Source: Hymenobacter perfusus (lineage in GTDB: Bacteria; Bacteroidota; Bacteroidia; Cytophagales; Hymenobacteraceae). From it: a DNA stretch of 64,000 nt. The DNA is taken from the NCBI RefSeq assembly GCF_003944765.1, contig NZ_RWIU01000011.1:35026-99025 (forward strand). The letters run 5' to 3'. The notes below the pieces were generated by a model. That model ran no database searches, had not been told where the DNA came from, and saw only the letters and a program-made list of their open reading frames with translations. The first letter of the stretch is position 1; the number at the start of each line of letters is the position of its first letter. Shown here piece by piece: positions 23,582-31,947 of this stretch. The translations under genes were made by a program, and so were the position numbers.

Positions 23582-25186
23582 ATGAAGCCATTTTTTACTT
23601 GCTTATTGCTGTTACTGGCCTGGTGCGCGGCAGCCCAGACGCCCGATTCCCTGGCCCCGGCGGCCCGGTCCGCCCCGACGGCACTGGCCGGCGCGGCCGT
23701 GGTGCTCCCCCCCGCCGATACCTTGTTTCGGGTGTACGGCCGGGTGGGCTCGTTTGGCCCCCGAGAGCGGGCCGAGGCCATTCAGCGCCGCCTGCAGGCC
23801 CTGCTCGACGCGCCGCTGTTTGCCCCGGACTCGCTCTACGTGGTGGACGCCGAGCAGGACTCCGAAATCATGTACGCCGATGCCCATGTGCTGAGCGTGG
23901 GCGAGGCCGAAGCGCAGGCCCAGGGCCAACCCCGGCAGGCCGTCGCCCGGCAGTACTTGGCCACGTTGCGCCGCCACCTCACGGCTGCCCAGCAAGCTAG
24001 TTCCCTGCCCGAGCTGCTCAAGCGCGGCGCCCTGGCCGTGCTTACGCTGCTGATGCTGGCCGGGCTGATTTACGGCCTGAACCGCTTTTTCCGCGCCATC
24101 AACCAGCGCATCCTGCGCTGGCGCGGCAGCCCCCTCAAGCCCTGGCGCATCAACAACTACGAGCTGCTCACCCAGGAGCGGCAGCTGGAGCTGCTGCGCA
24201 CGCTACTCAAGGTGCTGCGCCTGGTGCTGGTGGCCCTCACAGTGTACCTCACGCTGCCGCTGCTCTTCAGCTTATTTCCCTGGACCGAAGGCTTTTCGCG
24301 GCAGCTGCTGGGCTACGTGCTGGGCCCCGTGCAGCGGGTGGTGCTGGCCATCGTGCACTACATCCCCAACCTGCTTACCATTGCCGTTATCTACTTCTTT
24401 ACCACCAACGCCGTGCGCCTGCTGCGCTTTCTGGCTGGCGAGGTAGCCGAGGGCAAGCTCGTCATCCAGGGCTTCTACCCCGACTGGGCCCTGCCCACCT
24501 TCAACCTGGTGCGCTTCGCGCTGTACGTGTTCATGTTCATCGTCATCTTCCCCTACCTGCCCGGCTCCGACTCGCCGGTGTTTCAGGGCGTGTCGGTGCT
24601 GCTGGGCTTCATCATTTCCTTCGGGTCCACCTCGGCCATCGGCAACCTGGTGGCCGGCATCGTCATCACCTACATGCGGCCCTACAAGGTGGGCGACCGG
24701 GTCAAGATTGGCGAGGTGGTGGGTGACGTGCTCGAAAAAACGCTGCTGGTCACCCGCCTGCGCACCATCAAGAACGAAGACATCACCATTCCCAACTCCA
24801 ACATCCTCACCGGCCACACCGTGAACTACAGCGCCGCGGCCGCGCGCGAGGGGCTGGTGCTGCACTCCACCATCACCATCGGCTACGACGTGCCCTGGCC
24901 GCAGGTGCACGAGCTGCTGCTCACGGCCGCCCGCGCCACCCAGGGCGTGGAGGCCGCCCCCGCGCCCTTCGTGCTGCAAACCAGCCTCGACGATTTCTAC
25001 GTCTCCTACCAAATCAACGCCTACACCCGGCAGCCGCACCGGCAGGCGGCCTTGTACTCCGAGCTGCACCAGCACATTCAGACCGAGTTTGCCCGCGCCG
25101 GCGTCGAAATCATGTCGCCCCACTACCGCGCTACCCGCACCGGCGCCGAAGCCGGCAGCACCATCCCACCGCCAGCAGCCGGGTAG
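23582..25186 (+). CDS. Large mechanosensitive channel, MscS family (3), with periplasmic N-terminal domain
   Basis: A 534-residue protein. I chose ATG 23582 because it gives a signal peptide (MKPFFTCLLLLLAWCAAAQ) not present in the longer frame. A periplasmic domain (about 20-140) precedes five or so membrane segments; the channel core has FGSTSAIGNLVAGIVITYMR, YKVGDRVKIGEVVGDVLEKTLLVTRLRT and IPNSNILTGHTVNYS. This architecture is like the YbdG/MscM class rather than minimal MscS. The N-terminal domain may sense envelope stress; no detailed function can be assigned. Confidence 0.88.
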   Translation: MKPFFTCLLLLLAWCAAAQTPDSLAPAARSAPTALAGAAVVLPPADTLFRVYGRVGSFGPRERAEAIQRRLQALLDAPLFAPDSLYVVDAEQDSEIMYADAHVLSVGEAEAQAQGQPRQAVARQYLATLRRHLTAAQQASSLPELLKRGALAVLTLLMLAGLIYGLNRFFRAINQRILRWRGSPLKPWRINNYELLTQERQLELLRTLLKVLRLVLVALTVYLTLPLLFSLFPWTEGFSRQLLGYVLGPVQRVVLAIVHYIPNLLTIAVIYFFTTNAVRLLRFLAGEVAEGKLVIQGFYPDWALPTFNLVRFALYVFMFIVIFPYLPGSDSPVFQGVSVLLGFIISFGSTSAIGNLVAGIVITYMRPYKVGDRVKIGEVVGDVLEKTLLVTRLRTIKNEDITIPNSNILTGHTVNYSAAAAREGLVLHSTITIGYDVPWPQVHELLLTAARATQGVEAAPAPFVLQTSLDDFYVSYQINAYTRQPHRQAALYSELHQHIQTEFARAGVEIMSPHYRATRTGAEAGSTIPPPAAG

Positions 25187-25374
25187 CGGGCGAACAATTC
25201 TTCTTGGCTCAAATGGCTCAGGGCCGCGGCGACCGCGCCAAACTGGACTGGCTCGGTCACGAAGTCGAAGCAGGCAGGCGGCAGTTCAGGGGGAAAACCA
25301 GCCGTTGCTGGTGGGCATGTTGCCAATTGGACCCCTACATAGGCAAGCGAGAGTGATAACCTGTTAGAAGCACC

Positions 25375-25416
25375 AAATAGAGTCACGTTTTTGCCTGCGA
25401 AAACGTGACTCTATTT
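25375..25416. terminator. 17-bp-arm hairpin overlapping the HTH gene stop
   Basis: Perfect arms at 25375-25391 and 25400-25416 (outer AAATAGAGTCACG / CGTGACTCTATTT), loop of eight bases. The right arm covers the stop codon of the minus-strand gene at 25411. With internal A/T runs next to the loop it probably ends minus-strand transcription and may also stop plus-strand transcription after the MscS genes. Confidence 0.65.
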
Positions 25417-25716
25417 AACAGCACGGGTTTTTTGGTCAACTACTGTTTGAGCGTTGGCCTGCACCTCGGCCAATACCACAGCAATAACTGACTGCACGGG
25501 CTCGTCGAGTAAGTCAGCTACACGCAGCAACTCTGCAACGGTGAGGGTAGAAGGCTCCGCTTCGCGTTGCTTAATGGTGCGGTAGGTCATGCGAAGATGC
25601 TCCATCAGTTCGCGCTCAGTAAACTGGTAGCGGCCGTTGCGAAGCAAGTCCGTGAATCGCCGCGGGGCGGATGGCTCAACCGGGCCATTGGGCGGTAGGG
25701 GAGGAGTGTTAGGCAT
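25411..25716 (-). CDS. Small HTH-like protein downstream of ardC
   Basis: A 101-residue protein starting MPNTPPLPPNGPVEP. Residues 25-75 (ELMEHLRMTYRTIKQREAE and STLTVAELLRVADLLDEPV) read like an XRE/Cro-type helix-turn-helix, in which the target helix reads TYRTIKQRE. A longer frame to 25812 runs into non-coding sequence and is not preferred. It lies 99 bases downstream of ardC on the same strand. It could regulate the ardC promoter or control transfer genes; target unknown. Confidence 0.65.
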   Translation of the reverse strand: MPNTPPLPPNGPVEPSAPRRFTDLLRNGRYQFTERELMEHLRMTYRTIKQREAEPSTLTVAELLRVADLLDEPVQSVIAVVLAEVQANAQTVVDQKTRAVK

Positions 25717-25815
25717 GATGGTGCAAAATTTGACTGAGAATGAAAAAAATGTGGCGGCCGGGTACCCCACCGCCCCCGGCCCCGCCTGGTATTGGGCGAG
25801 GCACAAGGTCAAGGG

Positions 25816-27129
25816 CTATTCCAGCACCTGCTCCAAAGCAGCAAAGTGCGGGTTCTGCCGCGCCTCCTCGGCCAAGGTGAGTTCCTCCCATTCCGCAATC
25901 TGCCGCATGATGTTGGTCAGCCAGCGGCCCAGCCGGGCGGGGTCTGCCTCGGCCAGAATTCGGGCCGTGGCGGTGCGGCGCTGCTCGTCGCTGAAAGCGG
26001 GGTGCTCCATGAGGCGCATAAGCTCGATGCGCTGCGTGGAAACCACGACAGTGGTGAGCGTAGGCAGCGTTTCCTGTCCCAAAGCAACCAGGGGCAAGGA
26101 CGGCAGGGACAGACGGGGCAGCACGGCCCCGGTATCAACGAGCTGTGCAGTGGCGGAGGCGTCTTCGGGCTCGTTATTTACCTCCATGGCCCCGGGGCCT
26201 GCGCTGGGCGGGGTCGGCTCCGGGGCACTGGGCTCGGTATCATCGGCGCCCGCGGTGCCTAGGATAAACTCAGCGGCCCGCTGCGCCCGGCTGGCGGCCT
26301 GCACCACCAGCTTTTTATCACCGCGCAGCTGCTCCAGCCAAAACCGCAGGTAGGCGGCGGTATTTTCCAGCGTCGCGCTAGGGTCCAGCCCCGCATGGCC
26401 ACACAGGAAGGCGGCACCCATCTCGGCCGTCAGTTCCTCGCGGGCGTAGCCGGCACGGCCGCTCGGGCGCAGAGCCTCGGCCAGGTCGGGCCGGTCCAGG
26501 CGGCTGGCGTGGCCGGTGGCGTGGGTCAGTTCATGGAACAGGGTCGAATAATAGGCCTCACCGCTGATAAAGGTTTCCGGGCGGGGAACATTCACAAAGT
26601 CGGGGCCGGGGGCGTAGTAGGCCTGCGCGCCGCCGTGCTCGATGCGGGGGCAGGTAGCCCAGTTCGCTACCAGGGCTTCGGCGGCGGCCAAAGGCTCGTG
26701 GTTCCGGTCTTGGGGCTGCTCGGGCAGAACAATGTCCACCCCTTCGACGTCATCCACGGAAAAGACGGTGTAGTACTTGATAAAGGGAGTTTTCTCCTCT
26801 TCACCGGTTTGCTTGTCCGTACGGGTCGTGACGTTGTAGTAAATCACGGGCATACCCTTGGCCCCTTTGCGGATGTTGCCGCCCAGCTCCTTTGCCTGCC
26901 GAAACGTGAGAAAAAACGGCGTACTGCCTACCAGGTGCAGCAAAAAAGCATTGATACCGGTATAGGCCCGCCCGCTGACGTAATTGCGGGGCAACCCGTA
27001 GGCGGCATGCCAGGGCTTGCGCCAGGCAATCTGGCCCGCTTCGAGTGCGGCAATTACCCGGTCCGTTACAATCTGGTACACGTCGGGGCGGGTGGTCGTT
27101 TGGGCGGCGGTGCTGGTTTGCTTTTTCAT
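25816..27129 (-). CDS. ardC: ArdC-type antirestriction protein with zincin-like peptidase domain
   Basis: A 437-residue protein of the ArdC family. The N-terminal ssDNA-binding domain (about 15-130) has WRKPWHAAYGLPRNYVSGRAYTGIN, and the zincin-like metallopeptidase domain holds HELTHATGH (199-207), followed downstream by EELTAEMGAAFLCG. In conjugation, ArdC coats or protects single-stranded DNA entering the recipient and counters restriction. The last 150 residues have no clear domain and are acidic/Pro-rich, longer than usual. It is placed between the primase-side genes and the HTH gene, with its own AT-rich promoter region at 27130-27230. Confidence 0.9.
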   Translation of the reverse strand: MKKQTSTAAQTTTRPDVYQIVTDRVIAALEAGQIAWRKPWHAAYGLPRNYVSGRAYTGINAFLLHLVGSTPFFLTFRQAKELGGNIRKGAKGMPVIYYNVTTRTDKQTGEEEKTPFIKYYTVFSVDDVEGVDIVLPEQPQDRNHEPLAAAEALVANWATCPRIEHGGAQAYYAPGPDFVNVPRPETFISGEAYYSTLFHELTHATGHASRLDRPDLAEALRPSGRAGYAREELTAEMGAAFLCGHAGLDPSATLENTAAYLRFWLEQLRGDKKLVVQAASRAQRAAEFILGTAGADDTEPSAPEPTPPSAGPGAMEVNNEPEDASATAQLVDTGAVLPRLSLPSLPLVALGQETLPTLTTVVVSTQRIELMRLMEHPAFSDEQRRTATARILAEADPARLGRWLTNIMRQIAEWEELTLAEEARQNPHFAALEQVLE

Positions 27130-27182
27130 CGCTAAGTAGAGGCTAAGTGACTGTTTCTAAAACCGTTTCCTTACTTATTAAA

Positions 27183-27223
27183 CGAAAATACAGGCGTTTT
27201 TGTTGCTAAAAAGACAACAAAAA
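27183..27223 (-). promoter_or_regulatory. ardC promoter region with dyad
   Basis: Arms TTTTTGTTG (27197-27205) and CAACAAAAA (27215-27223) form an inverted repeat upstream of ardC; on the minus strand TATTTTCG (27183-27190) is one mismatch from TAnnTTTG. The dyad lies just upstream of this -7 candidate, fitting an operator. The rest of 27130-27324 shows no gene. Confidence 0.5.
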
Positions 27224-27324
27224 TCAGCTATTGAGGCCATTATTTTGCTTCGCTAAACCATTTCTCCCCCACTGCCCCTGGCGCTGGGTTCGCCTACCCA
27301 CTCACCCGTAAAAGAGGTAACAAA

Positions 27325-27353
27325 AGTGCCCGACAGGTTTGCTGTCGGGCACT
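27325..27353 (-). terminator. Terminator after the small gene at 27375
   Basis: Arms AGTGCCCGACA (27325-27335) and TGTCGGGCACT (27343-27353). On the minus strand the hairpin is followed by TTTTG, closing the transcript of the 71-residue gene before the ardC promoter. Confidence 0.75.
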
Positions 27354-27374
27354 CTTACCGCATCGAATTGTAGC

Positions 27375-27590
27375 TTACTCGGGCTGGCTGAGTTCCTGCT
27401 TCAGACATTTCTGCAGGCTCGCCCGGGAGGCTTCGCCGATTTGAATCAGGGGGGCGCCGTCGTTGAGGTAGAACAAGACCGGATTGGCCTTGGTGACGGC
27501 CTCGCTCCAGGATTCGTCCGAGAGGTCCACGGGCAGTTGCAGCAGCGGCTGGTACTCGTCTCGTATGAGTTGTAAAATCAGCCCCTTCAT
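27375..27590 (-). CDS. Hypothetical small protein (71 aa)
   Basis: Starts at the ATG ending at 27590 (MKGLILQLIRDEYQPLLQLP); an upstream extension to 27635 is possible but weak. It is a soluble, mixed helical protein with no Cys or signal peptide; SDESWSEAVTKANPVLFYLND and PLIQIGEASRAS are its most structured parts. A terminator follows 22 bases after the stop. No family recognised; it lies between ardC and the primase gene and may be a small transfer-associated factor. Confidence 0.5.
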   Translation of the reverse strand: MKGLILQLIRDEYQPLLQLPVDLSDESWSEAVTKANPVLFYLNDGAPLIQIGEASRASLQKCLKQELSQPE

Positions 27591-28005
27591 GACGGGGCAA
27601 AAACTAGAAAAAGGCCGGTGACCGGTAGATATCATAACAGGGGTAATGGCGTGGAAGGGAATGCAACGAGGGTCCCAAGCCTAGCGCGTAGCGAGGCCCG
27701 GAAATAGACAGCCCTACCCGTCGGCTATTAGCAAGCCGATGGCAGCCGCAGCTGTTGCGGCGGGGTGTTTACCAGAAAGTTGGATTAGCTTCGATGCGGA
27801 CCCACGAATAGGGCCGGGCGCTCGGAAATAGGCAGCGGCCGTTGGGCAGCGGGTGCCAGGGTCCGGCCTGCTCGCGGCAGGACGGACGGCGCATAAAAAG
27901 ATGGAAACCCTGTTTTCGCCTGCATGGTGAGCAGCTTGCTATGCCCGCAAAACTAAAGAATCAGACCATATTTCCCGGGAATTTCCTCGGCAAGCCGACT
28001 ACCTG
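27591..28005. other. Intergenic region, nothing supported
   Basis: About 415 bases with no convincing gene on either strand. A plus-strand frame from 27842 overlaps the primase end and has a composition typical of an antisense shadow. A short palindromic patch (GGCCGGTGACCGGT, 27614-27627) is the only structure seen. Confidence 0.5.
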
Positions 28006-30264
28006 CTACCGCTCGGGCCCGGCCGTGCGCTCGGCTAGGGCATTGGCGCCTATGCCACTAGGCGCCAGACGGTGCCGCTCGGCGCGGTCGCCGGAATGTT
28101 CGTGAAGCTGCGCCCCGGGCGTGCGGGCCACCTCGTCGAGTGCAGCATTTACCCGGGCCAGGTTCGGCTGGTCGAGCCGGTAGCTGACTTCTATCTCGCT
28201 GTGACGCTGGTGTGTGGCCGGTTCGGTGGAGCTGCGCAGTGAGCCAGTATTCAGGCCGGCCTCGCGCAGTTGCTCGGCTACGGCTTCGGCCTGACCGGTG
28301 CTGCCCGGCCGGGGCTCGGGCTCGTCGATGCGAATAATGGCCGTCTTGGTAACTCCCTGGGGCGGGGCGGCCGCGGCCAGCTCGCGGCGCTCGGCCTGCT
28401 CGCCGGCATCTTCGCGCAGGGTTACCAGGGGAGACTTGTCCAGCGCGTCCAGCGTCTGGCTGAGCTGGCGCAGCCCGCCGGGCGTAGCGTGGGGATGGTA
28501 GCGTACGTCCAGCTCGCTGCGTAGCTGCCCACTGGTCGGGTCCGTTTCGGCTCGGAGCGCCACGTCGGCGCCGGCTTTGCGCAGCAGCTCGCGCATCTGC
28601 TGGGCCTGGCTGGGCGTTGCCTCGTCGGCGGGGCTCGGTTCAGTTACGGTCAGCTGCACGGCGCGCTGCAGAGCCGGGTTCCCGGTGGCTACGGCCAGCG
28701 TCGCGGCCTGACGCTGCTGTTCCGCTTCCCGGCGCTGGGTATCCGGGCTTTGTGCGGCGGCGCGCTGCTCGGCCTGCTGCCGCTCGGCTTGTTCCTGGCG
28801 GGCGCGCTCCTGGCGCTGCTGCTCCTTGGCCTGCTCGTCGGCGCGAGCCTGCTGGGCCACTTGTTCGCGGGTCAGGCCCTGGCTCAACAGCTCCAGGTCC
28901 CGGTTGAAATCCTTGCTGATGGCGTACTCGGTGCGAATGAAGTTCTCAGGCTGCCGGCCGGGCTCGGCGGGTTGTCGCTCCAGCTGCTCGCGCTGCATTT
29001 CGCGCTGGGCGTGTAGGCTGCGCGCCAACTCTTCCAGGGCCTGGCTGTCGGCATTGGGGGCGACCAGGCGCACCACGGTTTCCTGCCGGCTGGCCCGCTG
29101 CACTTCCAGGCTCAGGGCCTCGTCGGCGGCAGGCCGCAGCTGCTGCACCTGCGTCGTGAGCTGGGCCAGGTGCTCGGTGCCCTCGGCGCGGGTAGCGTGG
29201 TGAAACTCCACACGCAGGGCCGTGTGGTACTTGCCGGCAGCCGTGGCGTGCCATTCCACGGGGCGGGGTGCCTCATCGTAGGCCACGTGGCCGTCGGCCA
29301 CTTCGCGGGCGCGGCGCGGGGCCTGCAGCTCGTTGAGGTAATTGATGTTGAAGCGCCGGCCGGCCGCGTCGTTGTCGTTGGCCAGCACCACTTCTTTGGG
29401 CTCCTGCTTGTCGATGAGCTTTTGAATCAACTCCACCTGCCGCTCGGTGACGGTGCCGCTGGTAGCCACGTACAGCGTATTGGGCTGGCCCTCGGCGCCG
29501 CGGTGGTGCAGCTGGTGATAGCTCATGGCGTCCACAGGGCTTTCCGACACAACCAGGCGCTGCACGGGAGTATCCTTTCCTTCCGTGGGATGTGACACCC
29601 ACACGCCCGTTTTGGGCAGCTGCAGCAGGTGCTTGTAGTCGTCGTTGCGCTGCTCCACCGTGGCAATGCCGTGCTCGTTGTAGAGCGGAAAAGCCGTGTT
29701 GCGGAAATTCCCCTGCTGGCTGGTGAATACCCGTCCCTGAAAAGCCGGGCTGTCAATGGTCTCATCCGAAAGGTGCCGGTGGTGTAAATAGGTGCGGTCG
29801 GTCAGGGCGGCATGGGTGCCCATCACAGCTGCCACCAGGCGGGCCCGCCGCTCCGCTTCGGTTTCTACTTCCGCCGAATCGCTGGGCTTGGGGGCGTAGG
29901 CGTCAGGGGCGGGCAGTGGGGGAGAAGTGGCCGCCTGCCAGCCTTGCTCAGGTTCACCCAGGTACTGGCGTAGGGTCTGCCGCACCTGGCCCAGCGTCTG
30001 GTTTTCGCGGGTTTTCACAAAGTCGATGATGGAGCCGGAGTCGCGGTCATCCCCGGGATTCAGGTACACCTGGTGGTCACCCTTGCGGGAGACAATGAGC
30101 ATCTCTCCGTCCTTTTCCAGTTGGTGCCACTGGCCCCGTGCTCCGGCCTTTTTCACGTCGTAGCCGTGGCGCTGGGTGGCGTAGTCAACCAGGTCGATGG
30201 ATTGCTTGAAGCGGTCGAGCTCCTGGGGGTCGTTTTCGCGGGGGGAAGAAGTTGAAGCGGGCAT
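28006..30264 (-). CDS. Toprim-domain DNA primase-like protein of the transfer region
   Basis: A 752-residue protein. The N-terminal part (about 12-95) resembles a CHC2-like zinc-free primase segment (DLVDYATQRHGYDVKKAG, GSIIDFVKTREN). The Toprim domain has LVVSESPVDAMSYHQL with catalytic Glu near 241 and VVLANDNDAAG with Asp residues near 295-300. A Gln/Glu-rich coiled-coil segment lies around 440-520, followed by two related C-terminal repeats (each with ELDVRYHPH or EIEVSYRLD and a terminal ER-rich strand). It ends TAGPER, like the Fic protein. Probably primes the transferred strand in the recipient, like conjugative primases. Confidence 0.82.
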   Translation of the reverse strand: MPASTSSPRENDPQELDRFKQSIDLVDYATQRHGYDVKKAGARGQWHQLEKDGEMLIVSRKGDHQVYLNPGDDRDSGSIIDFVKTRENQTLGQVRQTLRQYLGEPEQGWQAATSPPLPAPDAYAPKPSDSAEVETEAERRARLVAAVMGTHAALTDRTYLHHRHLSDETIDSPAFQGRVFTSQQGNFRNTAFPLYNEHGIATVEQRNDDYKHLLQLPKTGVWVSHPTEGKDTPVQRLVVSESPVDAMSYHQLHHRGAEGQPNTLYVATSGTVTERQVELIQKLIDKQEPKEVVLANDNDAAGRRFNINYLNELQAPRRAREVADGHVAYDEAPRPVEWHATAAGKYHTALRVEFHHATRAEGTEHLAQLTTQVQQLRPAADEALSLEVQRASRQETVVRLVAPNADSQALEELARSLHAQREMQREQLERQPAEPGRQPENFIRTEYAISKDFNRDLELLSQGLTREQVAQQARADEQAKEQQRQERARQEQAERQQAEQRAAAQSPDTQRREAEQQRQAATLAVATGNPALQRAVQLTVTEPSPADEATPSQAQQMRELLRKAGADVALRAETDPTSGQLRSELDVRYHPHATPGGLRQLSQTLDALDKSPLVTLREDAGEQAERRELAAAAPPQGVTKTAIIRIDEPEPRPGSTGQAEAVAEQLREAGLNTGSLRSSTEPATHQRHSEIEVSYRLDQPNLARVNAALDEVARTPGAQLHEHSGDRAERHRLAPSGIGANALAERTAGPER

Positions 30265-30348
30265 AAGCAGGATAGGAAAGGGTATGCCGTAGCCGCACCC
30301 GCAGGAGTGGGCGTGGGGCGTAAGTCAGGAAGTAGGAGGGAGGGAGCG

Positions 30349-30744
30349 CTAGCTGACCAGCTGCTCGTGGGCCGCCAGCTGCTCGCGCAGGGTGGCCAGC
30401 AGAGCGGCGTCAGCAAAGAGGTAGTGCTCGCAGAGCTGGCCACCCACGTACAGGCGCACCAGCTCAGTTTCGAAGCCAAACACGCGCAGGTGCTTTTGCA
30501 CCAGGCGGTATTCCTCGCGCTGCAGGCTACCCGTTTTCAGGCCCACGCTGGTCGTGTAGGGAAAGCCAAAGGCGGTGCAGGTGGCCCGCAGGCCCCCGTG
30601 GGGCAGGCTGCGCAGCCGCAGCTGCACGTAGCGGCGGGCCTCGTCGTAGGTGATGGCCAGCGCGGGGTCGGGCAACTGAGGGCCCAGGGCAGCCGGGGAA
30701 GTAATGGATTTCGCCGGGCGGCGGGGAGCGACGGAAACGGGCAT
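30349..30744 (-). CDS. Unknown protein, tandem paralogue A
   Basis: A 131-residue soluble protein. A core beginning PDPALAITYDEARRYVQLRLRS and continuing with FGFPYTTSVGLKTGSLQ and FGFETELVRLYVGG matches the next gene (30790) at corresponding positions, so the two are tandem paralogues. The arrangement of helices and the turn between YTTSVGLK and REEYRL resembles a helix-turn-helix, but no family is recognised. It lies 85 bases after the primase start on the same strand. Possible role in regulating transfer. Confidence 0.55.
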   Translation of the reverse strand: MPVSVAPRRPAKSITSPAALGPQLPDPALAITYDEARRYVQLRLRSLPHGGLRATCTAFGFPYTTSVGLKTGSLQREEYRLVQKHLRVFGFETELVRLYVGGQLCEHYLFADAALLATLREQLAAHEQLVS

Positions 30745-30789
30745 AGGGAAAAGAGCAACGTGGAGCGGACAGGCTCCAGGGCCTTTCCG

Positions 30790-31206
30790 CTAGGTAGTAG
30801 GGGAGTTGGGCGACGCCGGAGCGTCAAAAGGCGGATTGTCGAACAGGTTCAGCTCGGATTTGAAGCGGGCTAGGTTTTCCAGCGAGGTGAACATGAAAAA
30901 GTGCCGGCGCGACTGGTGCACGATGATGCGCAGCAGCTCGGTGGGAAACTGGAAGTGGGCCATCAGGCGCTGCAGCAGCACTGCCTGGGTTTCCTCCTCC
31001 AGCTTCTTGATTTCAATCAGCCGGGCGTAGTTGAACTTATGCTCCTGGGCCCAGGGCTTGAGCTGCCCGTGCAGCAGGGTGTTGAGGCGGTGGCGGATAT
31101 AGCGCAGAACAGTGGCATAGGAAACGATAAGGGCGGGGTCCGGAAAGCCCGCATTAACCGGCTCAAGGGGGGTGGAAGCCGGGGGAGTGGGAATGGAAGT
31201 GGTCAT
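30790..31206 (-). CDS. Unknown protein, tandem paralogue B
   Basis: A 138-residue protein from the ATG ending at 31206 (MTTSIPTPPASTPLEP); a start at 31239 would add a Cys-rich stretch that looks non-coding. Its core (PDPALIVSYATVLRYIRHRL, FNYARLIEIKKLEEE, FPTELLRIIVHQ) matches the neighbouring gene at 30349 through most of the length, so both derive from a duplication. The segment YARLIEIKKL sits where a DNA-recognition helix would be. First gene of a minus-strand group with paralogue A and the primase, divergent from the tra operon. Confidence 0.55.
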   Translation of the reverse strand: MTTSIPTPPASTPLEPVNAGFPDPALIVSYATVLRYIRHRLNTLLHGQLKPWAQEHKFNYARLIEIKKLEEETQAVLLQRLMAHFQFPTELLRIIVHQSRRHFFMFTSLENLARFKSELNLFDNPPFDAPASPNSPTT

Positions 31207-31356
31207 GCAGCAGCAATTAAAGGGCGCGCAAGGTAGCAAACCAGCCGGCCGCGTGCACTACTCAATTGCTGTCGGTACATAGCTAGGCCGGTCTTGGCGT
31301 CAAACGACTTCAAAGCTTCGGCATAGTTGCTTCAAAACTTCTCCTAAAGCAGAACT

Positions 31357-31381
31357 TATACGGAAGTGCTCCGTATAGTTG
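31357..31381 (+). promoter_or_regulatory. Candidate tra operon promoter with operator dyad
   Basis: Arms TATACGGA (31357-31364) and TCCGTATA (31370-31377), spacer AGTGC. TATAGTTG (31374-31381) is one mismatch from TAnnTTTG and overlaps the right arm. The first tra gene starts at 31426. Located in the divergent region between the paralogue genes and the tra genes. Confidence 0.55.
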
Positions 31382-31425
31382 CCGCAAATGCTCACAAAAA
31401 ACTTCGACCCGCTTGCTTGAACTCG

Positions 31426-31893
31426 ATGCTCTGGTTGCTGCTCTTTCTGCTGCTGTCGGCCCTGGGCGTGCTCTGGTGGCGCTTTGCAATGCCCACGGGC
31501 CCTGGGGCATCGGTGGCTCCGCCAGTGCTCAGTGGCAACCACCCCTCGCTGCGCACCCGGCACTATCGGCTGGCTGATTTCTACCCGGCGCCTGTAGTGG
31601 TGCCGCCGGCCCCGGACCCTGCTCCCAACCCGGAGCAGCCCACCCTCAGCCCGGAAGAGGCACCAGTAGCCGAAACTGCGCCGACCGAATCGGAGGAACC
31701 CACGACCCAAACGTCCGAAGCCGGGCAGCTGCCGGAAGGCGCCCGGCACAACTACCTCACGGCGCCGGCCCCGACGGCAACCGACGAGCACAACCGTGGC
31801 GTGGAGCTCACCGCGGCCGAGCGCCGCGCCAAAATGCGCGCCCTGATGGGCACCGCCCTGGAAAACCGCCGCGCAGCGCCGGCCCCCGCTTAA
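31426..31893 (+). CDS. Membrane-anchored Pro-rich protein heading the tra operon
   Basis: A 155-residue protein from ATG 31426 (MLWLLLFLLLSALGVLWWRF), a single N-terminal membrane anchor, with the rest a Pro/Glu-rich periplasmic extension and a basic end (AAERRAKMRALMG). I prefer this start over the frame opening at 31366 because the hydrophobic segment then lies at the N-terminus. No family recognised. It is the first gene of the plus-strand operon, followed by TraE 54 bases later, so a role in the channel or its regulation is plausible. Confidence 0.6.
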   Translation: MLWLLLFLLLSALGVLWWRFAMPTGPGASVAPPVLSGNHPSLRTRHYRLADFYPAPVVVPPAPDPAPNPEQPTLSPEEAPVAETAPTESEEPTTQTSEAGQLPEGARHNYLTAPAPTATDEHNRGVELTAAERRAKMRALMGTALENRRAAPAPA

Positions 31894-31947
31894 AGACTAC
31901 GCTTTCCCTTATCTGCTTTTTCATTCCATTCACCCATTTCCTTTTCC

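Noticed and set aside
27842..28105. Plus-strand 87-residue frame at the primase end
   Set aside because: Overlaps the well-supported primase gene and reads as its antisense shadow with Arg/Cys/Ser-rich composition.
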